A stretch of 53,631 nucleotides of DNA from an uncultured Dorea sp. (GTDB taxonomy: Bacteria; Bacillota; Clostridia; Lachnospirales; Lachnospiraceae), in contig CAJULU010000005.1 in assembly GCA_910587575.1 (NCBI GenBank), forward strand, positions 22,782 through 76,412. Reading direction: 5' to 3'. Below the pieces are notes generated by a model. The model saw nothing but the letters and a program-made list of their open reading frames with translations. It had not been told where the DNA came from and searched no databases. Positions 17,945 through 26,600 of the stretch are shown in pieces. The stretch's first letter is position 1. Every line of letters begins with the position of its first letter. The translations under genes were made by a program, and so were the position numbers.

Positions 17945-18607
17945 TTAATACATCGTCGCACACTTCTTCTCCAGAAACTTATGTACTAATCCAAGGATAA
18001 AAATAATTACCCAGTAGATGAGCATGACTGCCGCATAGATTTCAAAGTACCGGAAAGTCCTTGCGCCCTCAATCTTCGCCGCTCCCATGATATCAGGCAC
18101 GCCAAGCATGAACGCCAGGGACGTCTGTTTGATCAGGTTGATAATATCATTGAACAATGGCGGAAGCGCCACACGGACTGCCTGCGGAATGATAATCCGC
18201 CATACCAGCTGAAGGTTCGTCATTCCCAGAGAATAAGCGGCTTCTTTCTGCCCCTCGTCCACGGAAAGCAGCGCGCCTCTGATACTCTCAGACATGAATG
18301 CCCCCATGTTCAGGCTCATGACTACCGCAACCGCAATCAGAGGAGTCATGTCGCGCACAAATGCACTGTAAAGGGCGACTCCATAATAGAAAAAATACAG
18401 CTGTGCCACAATCGGGGTTCCTCTCATAATGGATACATACACCCGGGTAAACTGATACAATGCCGGAATCTTGTAATAGCCGATGATGGCGATGATGACT
18501 CCCACTAACAGCGCAAATATGGTCGCCACGATGGTCAGTTCAAATGTGACGTTGACCTTGCTTGCGATTACAGGGAGAACTTCTAAAAAATAACTTACTT
18601 TAAACAT
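17945..18607 (-). CDS. Amino-acid ABC transporter permease (HisM/GlnP type)
   Basis: This 220-residue inner-membrane protein has several hydrophobic helices. The cytoplasmic EAA loop that contacts the ATPase is seen as EGQKEAAYSLGMTNLQLVWR near residue 137. An N-terminal helix (VNVTFELTIVATIFALLVGV) and the SIMRGTPIVAQLYFFYYG segment fit the family. GGAGAAG precedes the ATG. It is the first gene of the minus-strand importer operon. The 266-base gap upstream holds an AT-rich palindrome and the divergent promoter of the first dockerin gene. Confidence 0.92.
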   Translation of the reverse strand: MFKVSYFLEVLPVIASKVNVTFELTIVATIFALLVGVIIAIIGYYKIPALYQFTRVYVSIMRGTPIVAQLYFFYYGVALYSAFVRDMTPLIAVAVVMSLNMGAFMSESIRGALLSVDEGQKEAAYSLGMTNLQLVWRIIIPQAVRVALPPLFNDIINLIKQTSLAFMLGVPDIMGAAKIEGARTFRYFEIYAAVMLIYWVIIFILGLVHKFLEKKCATMY

Positions 18608-18730
18608 CTCATCTTCTCCAGACTCTTTTTTAGAATTTGTATTTCATACGTTATTATTTTAACTTTTTCGACATTTTTTTCATCGTCATTCCTATACAAA
18701 CAAAAGATTTAATTTTGTAAACTTCGCACA

Positions 18731-18760
18731 TTTTCTATGAATATCTTTATTTATAGAAAA
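18731..18760. promoter_or_regulatory. AT-rich palindrome between the importer operon and the first dockerin gene
   Basis: TTTTCTATGAATA (18731-18743) faces TATTTATAGAAAA (18748-18760) across a 4-base loop, matching at 12 of 13 positions. It lies about 125 bases upstream of the permease start and 30 bases before the dockerin-gene operator. It may be an operator for a PucR-type protein or a structural element. Function is inferred from position. Confidence 0.4.
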
Positions 18761-18789
18761 TTTCTATTACAATAAGTTTTTCTCAAATC

Positions 18790-18841
18790 AAGAACTATAA
18801 AGGGTTTAAATATTGCTCGTTAGTTCATATTGAGATATAAT
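18790..18841 (+). promoter_or_regulatory. Promoter with shared inverted-repeat operator (copy 1)
   Basis: The -35 TTGCTC (18813-18818) and -10 TATAAT (18836-18841) have a 17-base spacer. Half-sites AAGAACTA (18790-18797) and TAGTTCAT (18821-18828) start 31 bases apart, the inner one 2 bases inside the spacer. Between the halves is AAAGGGTTTAAATATTG. The same geometry occurs at 38716-38767 and 45733-45784. Confidence 0.8.
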
Positions 18842-18873
18842 TGTACTATCTTATAAATTAAGGAGGAAAAGAC

Positions 18874-21282
18874 ATGAGAAAACTAAAAAAAATTTCGGCA
18901 GTGCTGTTAGCCACCGCTCTATTTGCCAATCCATTCCTGGGAAGCCAATACTTACAGGATGTCCATGCAGAAGAAACGGCGGGAGAAGAATCTGCAATAG
19001 CACAGGAAACGCAAACGGAAGCAGAAAAAGCGGAGGCAGAAAAAACGGCAGGAGAAAACGGAGGATATACTGAGAAAGATGTAATATCCGAATCAACGGA
19101 AACTGAATCATCTGATCCTGACGATGAACTCTCTACCGCAGCCCTTAGTGCCGAAAGCCAGCAGATAACGGTTGATCTCTATTTTCAGTATTACGAAGAG
19201 TATATCTCTCTCCCAGATGGATATGAAAACTCTTACCAGATTGTTCTCCCAGATGACGTAACAGGAGATATCCAGTACCAGGTCGATGGAGACTCCGCAA
19301 TCGTCGATGAAAACGGAATCATTACTCCAAGACAGTATTACGCCAACGGAACAGGAAACATATTAGAGTATTCTCCAGGACAGTCAACAGTCCATGTAAC
19401 CTGTGGAAGCTATACACAAACCATAATAGTCAATGTCATTTGGTATGATGAAATCTATGTGAATGAGACTCTTGATAAAATCTATAACGATATCACATCC
19501 GGGAAGACACTGACAGAGACCGAACTTGCCATGGCATTCACCCAATATACAGCAGAGCATTACAGTTACAGTACATCCTCCTCATCGCTTGATGGAATTA
19601 TAATGACTGGTGCAGGAGACTGTTGGGCTAATACCGCTCTTGTCAATGCCCTTTGCCAAAAAGCTGGCATTGATTCCAGAATTCGATATGCAGCAAATGA
19701 TAGTTTGGCTGCAGGTTCGGGACATAGAAACAGCATCATTAAAGCGGATGGAAAGTACTATATAGCTGATGCGGGATTCATCGGCAATGCTCCAAGGACA
19801 TATGTATTCGGCGAAGAACCGGAAGGGCTTTGCATTAAATATGGAAACACTTTAACTCAATACGATGCCTTTGAAACAGATGCCGTCATTCCTGAAACTG
19901 TAGATGGAAATAAGATCACAGCGCTTCGCGGATCTAAAGATACGGATGATAATGAAGAAAGCGTCTTTTCTTATGGTGTTAAGGTTACATCCATCAGCCT
20001 GCCCAAGACAATTACGGATATTTCATCTCTTGCTTTTCAGAACTGCAACTCACTTGCCCAGATTTCTGTAGATAAAGAAAATCCGAACTATATGAGCATT
20101 GACGGAATTTTATATACCAGAGACGGCAAAGTCGTACGCGTTCCTCAGACGATAACAGATGTAATCTTATCTGACCGCGCAACCGCTATTGATGATTATG
20201 CCTTTTCAGGAAACAAAGCCAGTAAAATTACGATTCCAGCGGGAGTAACTACAATCGGTTCAACTCTTGCTTTTCAGGGCTGTGAATCACTTGCCCAGAT
20301 TTCTGTGGATAAAGGAAATCCAAACTATATGAGTATTGACGGAATCCTTTACACCAGAGACGGCAAAGTCCTTCGAGTACCTCAGACAATGACAGATGTG
20401 ACCTTGTCTGATCGTGTAACCGCTATTGATGATTATGCTTTTTCAGGAAACACAGCCGATGAAATCACGATTCCTAACGGAGTGACTACGATTGGTTTTG
20501 CAGCATTCTGGGAATCAAGAGCTGAGGTTATTACAGTTCCAGAAAGCGTAACAGCAATTGGAGACCATGCTTTTGAAACTACAATTGAGAATGTGGCTAT
20601 TAAGGGAGTCAAAGGTTCTTATGCCGAAAAGTATGCTGCTGACAATGGGTTGACATTTATAGATATTGAAATCGGAAACTATATAGTGGAAGAAATCGCC
20701 AAGATCAAGGAGAAGCTTGATGCATACAGTAAAGTACCTGTAAAATCATCAGATAAAGCATCCTTAGAAGAATTAATTACAGAGATTAACCGATTGCTAG
20801 AACTTTCGTTAACAGAATCGCAACGATGGAATCTTCGTGATTTAAGGACTGACTGCGAAAAATATCTTTCCCAGATTGCAGAGGTAGTTAATAAAATTAC
20901 CGAACTGACAGAAACAGTAAATGGGTATATGGCCGAAAAACCAGAATCATTGAATAAAGATGCTGTAAATCAAACGTATAATGAGATAAGTGCACTACTA
21001 ATCTTCTCAGGAAATCTGACGGATGAAGAAAAGACTACCTTAAATACCTTAAAAACACGCTGCGCTGAACTCCTTACAGATTCGGTAAAAAAAGGAGATA
21101 TCGATAAGAATGGAAAGATCAATCTGACAGATTTAATGTTATGTTTAAACCATGTGGCGAAAAAGAATATTTTAAAGGATGATGCGTTCCTTGCAGCGGA
21201 TGTGGATGGAAACGGTACTGTGAACCTGACTGACCTGATGCGAATTTTGAACTATGTCAGTAAAAAAAGTACGGAAATCTGA
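18874..21282 (+). CDS. Secreted dockerin protein: transglutaminase-like domain, leucine-rich repeats, helical module
   Basis: This 802-residue surface protein has a signal peptide (1 to about 33), then a Glu/Ala-rich acidic linker to about 90. Next come a beta-rich region (95-190) and a transglutaminase-like domain with an intact triad: Cys250 (GAGDCWANT), His284 (GSGHRNS) and Asp299 (YYIADAGF). BspA-type leucine-rich repeats (about 365-600) include a tandemly duplicated 79-residue block. A helical module of about 140 residues (605-745) is of the type present three times in the 1033-residue dockerin protein at 32800-35901. The C-terminal dockerin has loops starting DIDKNGKINLTD and DVDGNGTVNLTD. 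AAGGAGG precedes the ATG. It is the only dockerin gene on the + strand and is driven by operator copy 1. Whether the domain crosslinks or cleaves protein is unknown. Confidence 0.88.
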   Translation: MRKLKKISAVLLATALFANPFLGSQYLQDVHAEETAGEESAIAQETQTEAEKAEAEKTAGENGGYTEKDVISESTETESSDPDDELSTAALSAESQQITVDLYFQYYEEYISLPDGYENSYQIVLPDDVTGDIQYQVDGDSAIVDENGIITPRQYYANGTGNILEYSPGQSTVHVTCGSYTQTIIVNVIWYDEIYVNETLDKIYNDITSGKTLTETELAMAFTQYTAEHYSYSTSSSSLDGIIMTGAGDCWANTALVNALCQKAGIDSRIRYAANDSLAAGSGHRNSIIKADGKYYIADAGFIGNAPRTYVFGEEPEGLCIKYGNTLTQYDAFETDAVIPETVDGNKITALRGSKDTDDNEESVFSYGVKVTSISLPKTITDISSLAFQNCNSLAQISVDKENPNYMSIDGILYTRDGKVVRVPQTITDVILSDRATAIDDYAFSGNKASKITIPAGVTTIGSTLAFQGCESLAQISVDKGNPNYMSIDGILYTRDGKVLRVPQTMTDVTLSDRVTAIDDYAFSGNTADEITIPNGVTTIGFAAFWESRAEVITVPESVTAIGDHAFETTIENVAIKGVKGSYAEKYAADNGLTFIDIEIGNYIVEEIAKIKEKLDAYSKVPVKSSDKASLEELITEINRLLELSLTESQRWNLRDLRTDCEKYLSQIAEVVNKITELTETVNGYMAEKPESLNKDAVNQTYNEISALLIFSGNLTDEEKTTLNTLKTRCAELLTDSVKKGDIDKNGKINLTDLMLCLNHVAKKNILKDDAFLAADVDGNGTVNLTDLMRILNYVSKKSTEI
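20029..20502 (+). repeat. Two-copy 237-base tandem repeat in the leucine-rich region
   Basis: The unit starting CTTGCTTTTCAG at 20029 recurs at 20266. Each encodes 79 residues around NPNYMSIDGILYTRDGKV. The paralogue at 21641-23497 has only one copy, so the duplication came after the paralogues separated or was lost in the other. Confidence 0.85.
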
Positions 21283-21404
21283 TTTCCCAATTTTGTCATA
21301 TAATGATTGAACAGCACGAGAAGCTGATGACTGGCAATATTCCTTAATTTTAGTGCCAAAAGGAGCTGTTGGTTAATACCGATATTAGGCCCCTATCGCA
21401 AAAT

Positions 21405-21428
21405 ATGGTTGTTGTCAGCCATCTTTTT
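21405..21428 (+). terminator. Terminator of the + strand dockerin gene
   Basis: The stem ATGGTTG/CAGCCAT (21405-21411, 21416-21422) with loop TTGT is followed by CTTTTTGC. An outer GCAAAA/TTTTTGC pairing extends it. It lies about 120 bases after the stop. Confidence 0.65.
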
Positions 21429-21584
21429 GCTATTTGTGGATAGTGATTTCCAGACAGCCTCTTCCCTTCTTTTTCCCAAATCGAACCTCTCAACTCAATC
21501 CTTCTGGAAAAACGATATTCCATAACAGTCCGATTCTCAGTTGGACTTCACTAGATAATTCTCACTCTGGCTTAATATTAAATA

Positions 21585-21610
21585 GGCGGCCTACCAAATG
21601 GAAAACCGCC
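21585..21610 (-). terminator. Terminator of the 618-residue dockerin gene
   Basis: On the minus strand, GGCGG...CCGCC encloses CCATTTGG and is followed by TATTTAAT. The hairpin and its upstream ACTACAAATC resemble the terminator at 23566-23593, suggesting both came from one duplicated unit. Confidence 0.6.
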
Positions 21611-21640
21611 CTTACTACAAATCTGCACTTTTCTGTGTTT

Positions 21641-23497
21641 CTATAAGCTGCTGCTCTTCTTGCTGACATAGTTCAGTATCCGCATCAAATCTGACAAATT
21701 CACTGCCCCATTCCCATCGATATCTGCCGCCGAAAAAGCATCTCCTTCCAGCAACTTTTTTTTCGATACATGATTCAGGCACAGCATTAGATCCAGTAGG
21801 TTTATGTCTCCATCAACGTTTATATCTCCACTTTTCATATCTATAAATCTCAATCCTTGTTCTATGGCATATTGCTCTGCATAAGAACCTCTAATCCCTT
21901 TAATAGTTACTTCCTTAGTAGTTTCAAAGGCATGATCTTCAATCCTTGTAACGCTTTCAGGAACCGTAATAACATTCGCACCTGAATTCCAGAATGCTGC
22001 AAAGCCAATCGTAACCACTCCGTCTGGAATCATAATTTCACTGGCCTTATTTTGCGAAAAGGCATATTCATTAATGGCCGTTGTATTATCAGCTAATAGT
22101 ACATTCGTCATATTCTGCGGTACTCGCACAACTTTTCCATCTCTAGTATATAGAATGCCGTCAATGCTCATATAGTTTGGATTTTTATCATCTACTAAAA
22201 TTCTGTCAATTCTATCACACCCTTGAAAAGCAAGTGCCGAAATATCTGTAATAGTTTTGGGCAAACTGACTGATATCACATCAACACCATAACCAAAGAC
22301 ACTCTGTTCTCTGTCATTCATGCAATTGCGAAGTACCTTGATTTCGGTTCTGCCTATAATTTCAGGAATAACTGCTTCTTCATCAAAGGCATCATATTGA
22401 ACCAAAGTGTTCCCTTGCATATAGAGCCCTTCCGGTTCTTCATAAAACGAACGGAATCTCGGAGCATTACCAACATATCCAGCATCAGCTATATAATATT
22501 TCCTATCTATTCTAATGATGTTATTTCTATGTCCCGAACCTGCGCCGGGGTCATTTTCTGCATATCGGATTTTGGCTTCGATTCCAGCTTTTTCACAAAG
22601 AGCGTCAATAAATGCTGTATTAGCCCAACAATCTCCCGCACCATCGATAATGATTCCTGTAAGCGATGAATGGGATGTGCTGTAGCTGTAATGATCAGCA
22701 GCATAATAGGTAAATGCCTGGGCAAGTTCTACCTCTGTTAATGTTTTTCCTGATGTAATATCATTGTAAATTTTATCAAGGGTATCGCTTACATAAATTT
22801 TAGTGTATGAAAGCACATTGACGGTAATACTTTGCGTATAAGCTCCACAAGTGACGGTGACTGTCGATTCTCCAGAAGTATACTCATTCCGCGTTACAGC
22901 CCCTTCAATGTATTGTGTCGTCCAATATCCATTGGGACTCTGATACCAAATTGTTATTTCTGGTGAAACCATTCCGTTCTCATCAACTTTTACAGAATCT
23001 CCCTGAATTCTATATTGGACATTTCCATTTATCCCATCTGGCAAAACAATCTGATACGTATTTTTACATTCAGACGGGAGTGAAAGCTTATCTTTATAAG
23101 CATCGTCTACAAAATATAGGTTAACGGTTGTTTCCTCAATATTATTGCTAAGAGATACATCTGCCATCTGTTCATCATAATTTGTCAATCCATCTTCTTT
23201 TAAATTTGGCATTGTATCTACATCTGTATTTAGTTCTTCTTTATCAGCAAGATTGCCATAATCTTCCTTTTCTTTCTTCTCTTGAAAATTCTCTTCCGGC
23301 AAATCTTCTTTCTTCTCCTCATCCTCCTTCTCTCCGTACTCATCCTTTCCGGTTTCCTCCTTCATTTCCCTTGATGTTGCCTCATCACCAACCACTTCCT
23401 GTGCAAAAACCTTCTGTATGGATGGATTTGCCATACAGGGACTAACAAAAAGAACCATAACTACAAATATTGCTAGAATCTTATACATCCTTTTCAT
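21641..23497 (-). CDS. Secreted dockerin protein: transglutaminase-like domain and leucine-rich repeats
   Basis: This 618-residue paralogue of the 802-residue protein at 18874-21282 has a signal peptide (to about 34), a Lys/Glu-rich acidic linker (40-100) and a transglutaminase-like domain. The triad is Cys290 (GAGDCWANT), His323 (GSGHRNN) and Asp338 (YYIADAGY). One block of BspA-type leucine-rich repeats (about 400-540) follows. The dockerin starts DINVDGDINLLD and DIDGNGAVNLSD. It lacks the helical module and the internal duplication of its paralogue. AAAGGAGG lies upstream of the ATG. It is last in the minus-strand series and sits behind a terminator, so it probably uses the -10 at 23532-23537. 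The shared operator is not recognisable in front of it. Confidence 0.87.
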   Translation of the reverse strand: MKRMYKILAIFVVMVLFVSPCMANPSIQKVFAQEVVGDEATSREMKEETGKDEYGEKEDEEKKEDLPEENFQEKKEKEDYGNLADKEELNTDVDTMPNLKEDGLTNYDEQMADVSLSNNIEETTVNLYFVDDAYKDKLSLPSECKNTYQIVLPDGINGNVQYRIQGDSVKVDENGMVSPEITIWYQSPNGYWTTQYIEGAVTRNEYTSGESTVTVTCGAYTQSITVNVLSYTKIYVSDTLDKIYNDITSGKTLTEVELAQAFTYYAADHYSYSTSHSSLTGIIIDGAGDCWANTAFIDALCEKAGIEAKIRYAENDPGAGSGHRNNIIRIDRKYYIADAGYVGNAPRFRSFYEEPEGLYMQGNTLVQYDAFDEEAVIPEIIGRTEIKVLRNCMNDREQSVFGYGVDVISVSLPKTITDISALAFQGCDRIDRILVDDKNPNYMSIDGILYTRDGKVVRVPQNMTNVLLADNTTAINEYAFSQNKASEIMIPDGVVTIGFAAFWNSGANVITVPESVTRIEDHAFETTKEVTIKGIRGSYAEQYAIEQGLRFIDMKSGDINVDGDINLLDLMLCLNHVSKKKLLEGDAFSAADIDGNGAVNLSDLMRILNYVSKKSSSL

Positions 23498-23531
23498 GTC
23501 TCATCCTCCTTTATCTTTTATAAATAAAACA

Positions 23532-23537
23532 ATTATA
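23532..23537 (-). promoter_or_regulatory. Possible -10 box for the 618-residue dockerin gene
   Basis: TATAAT on the minus strand lies in the context AGATATAATTGT, which matches the sequence around the -10 box of the paralogue at 18874. The -35 position reads TATAAC, which is weak, and the inverted-repeat operator is absent. Confidence 0.4.
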
Positions 23538-23565
23538 TCTTTTCTATCATTTACGTTATAAAAAT

Positions 23566-23593
23566 GGGCAGCCTGCCAAATGGTAGGCCACCC
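23566..23593 (-). terminator. Terminator of the 1564-residue dockerin gene
   Basis: On the minus strand, GGGTGGCCTACC / GGCAGGCTGCCC around ATTT forms a stem with two mismatches, followed by ATTTTTATAA. It separates this gene from the 618-residue dockerin gene. Confidence 0.7.
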
Positions 23594-23683
23594 TACTACA
23601 AATCCTTATTCCGCTTCTTCTAAATATGGTTTGGCCTTGTAAACGAGGATTTTGAGAAGCATAAACTAGATTTATCTGCGGTT

Positions 23684-26600
23684 CTATAAGCTACTGCCCT
23701 TCTTACTGACATAGTTCAGTATCCGCATCAAATCTACCAGATTAACCCCGTTTTTGCCATCAATATCAGCAGCCTCAAACGCAGTACCCTCTAACAATTT
23801 TTTCTTCGACACATGATTCAGGCACATCATCAGGTCTACCAGATTAATCTTTCCATCTCCATCAATATCTCCTTTTACAGCTTTTGATATTACGATAATC
23901 TTACATTCCGCAAATATGTCCTCGTTTCCATCCAAAGTGTAACGAGCCGTAACTTCCCCTACATTATCAGCTCGGAAATTATCGCCATCTAAAGAGATAA
24001 TATTGCGATCACCAGACAAAGTCCACTTCCCTTTTGCAGAAGAATCTGGGTATATCTCTGGAACTATTTTTATAGATTCCCCTTTTGACATCGTATAGAC
24101 TGACTGCGGAAGGATAACTTTCTTTTTGATATCTGATAATTTTGAATCTGTTCCCACATTTACCTTTATTTCTTTTTGAATATCAATTCCTTCGATTTTT
24201 ATCGTAATCTTTGTACTGCCATACATATTTCCTAAAATCGTTATACTATCCTTACCTGCTTTGCTGACAGATGCAATCTCTTCAAATTCTGAAACGGCAT
24301 TCATCTGTACTTTTTCAGAAGAATTCGCCACTTGCACCGGCACTTCTATCGTCTCTCCCATCTTGACGCTGACCATATCTGGCGCTATAATCTCTATATT
24401 CTTCTGAACGTTTGAGCTATATTCATGTGCATCTATCACGATCCCTGCATAACTCTTCAGCGAAGTGTCTGCCAGAACTTTACAGGCAGTCCCCGGCTCT
24501 AATGCCTTTCCATCTTTAAATATCAGATGATACTCTCTGGCAAAATTAGCTCCTGATTCATCCACGCTCTTTTTGTCATATTCCAAATTATAAGAGATGG
24601 CCTTTCCTTCCTGGTCTGTAATCTTTAAAGCTGCAACCGTATCTGGCATCATATACTTTGAAAAAACAATCTCTATATGATCGGAATATGCAACCATCTT
24701 CTCTATCTTCGGCTTTTCTTTTGATACCATTCCTTTATTCACTTCCAACTGCGGAGGCGGTACTGGAAGCCATTCACTAGATGTGGTTTCATATCCTTCC
24801 TTTTCAAACTTGACTTGCCATAATCCTTCCGGTACATCCCATGCATAATATCCTAAATCATCTGTATAGAGCGGGTTAGACTGGTCATATTCTTCTGCAT
24901 TCCACAAAACGGCTGTACTATTCTCCGCATCTTTATAGTAAATCGTCGCTTTTACACCTTCAAGCCGATTATCTGTAACCGCTTCATAAACATAGCCTGA
25001 CGGGTCGATACTATATCTGGCATTAAAATTCATGTCTGTATTCTCTGCATCCTTTTCCAGATTATCTATTACCTTTTCCAATAGACTGTCCGAGAACCAT
25101 CCTCCTTTCGTTAATTCTTCCATAACTTCTCGCAAATGCCGATTCGTGATATTTTGAGAACATCGATTCATCTCATCTACTGCTTCTTTCATCTTATCAG
25201 TTATTTTATCCGTTGGAAGCCATTCCGGATTATCATTATATTTCTCAGCATTCTCAATGATTTTATTTATTTTTGAATATGCCTTTCTTGAACCGTCCAT
25301 CATTTCGACTGTTTCCAGCTTTGTCTTCAAAATTACTAATTCATAATATTCCGCTGATGACGGGGTAACAGAAGACATTGCTGCACTAATTGTCTTTTCT
25401 AACATGACATATACCTCTGCATCTTCCGTATCTTCCGAAACATCAGACAACAAATCTATAAGATTTTTTAATTCTTTTATGACATCGATTACATCAGCTT
25501 TTGCGAATTTTGCCTTAGCTTGTTTGCTACTTTGCTTCTTCTCTAATCCTATCCCTGTGCATAGACGAATATACGAATCATCCTCCTGCTTAATAAATAT
25601 CTCTTGACATGCATATGTTTTATCACCTTTTGTCCGGTACTCAATTTCCTTCGACAGGTAACAGATACTTCCGTCATAATCCATCCTCTCATAGTCGCCT
25701 GACGGCAGTTTTGAAACTTTTTCTTCCTGCTCTTTCAAATAATAGAATTCAGGAATATCCTTCAATTTCACTTTTGATTCATATCCAATAATTCCTTTTT
25801 CATCAAAAGGTTCTCCCAACGACACCTGATTGCCGTCAAATCCTACCCCCAGATTCTTTCCGTACTCTACTGTAATATTGCCCGGAACATAGCCGGAAAA
25901 TCCTGCCGCAATATATGCCTTTTGCTTTTCGTTCCACACTGCACGAAGTTTATTCACTTCACCGCCTTTCGTGCTGACAATATTTACATCACCTACATTA
26001 CTATTATCACTGAAAGCAACCTTAAATGTAAATATTGTACCGTTCGCCCACGATATCACAGGCCTTGTCCCTGCCAGAGATAATAAATCATAAGATTGAT
26101 TCCTATAATACATGGTACATTGTGTCAGTCGTACTGAGTTTTTTGTATATTTCGTATAAGCAATTGCTGACGATTCCTCTTCGCCCGAAACGGTTTTCGC
26201 CTCTATCTTGTACATATTCCCTTCCTGTGGATCCGGGATGTTCATCGTTGCCATATAACTTCCGGTATTTGAAGCTTTCACCGTTTGAACCATATTTCCT
26301 TCAAAATATAGCTGGACACTTTGCCCTGGCTCAGTAAACCCAAGTACATCAACCTTTGCTTCGGAAGTTTTGTCTGGGACACTGAGGGTAAATATCTTTT
26401 TAGCCATATTTACGATTCCAATTGTCTCACACTTATTCTCTCCCTGATATTGATATTCAATCTGCGCATAAGTCATAAGGTATGACACATCTGAAATCTT
26501 CAGTGAAAAAGTTGCACTTCCTTTTGTGTTTTCTACCGGAAGATATATGTATCCATTTTCATCCGGCGTTACTCCTGTTTTCTTTCCATTCAACTTAAAT

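Larger units (their letters stand above)
21283..21640. other. Convergent intergenic region between two dockerin paralogues
   Basis: This 358-base stretch lies between the stops of the convergent genes at 18874-21282 and 21641-23497. It holds one terminator for each direction (21405-21428 and 21585-21610). I see no credible gene, RNA or repeat in the rest. Confidence 0.6.
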
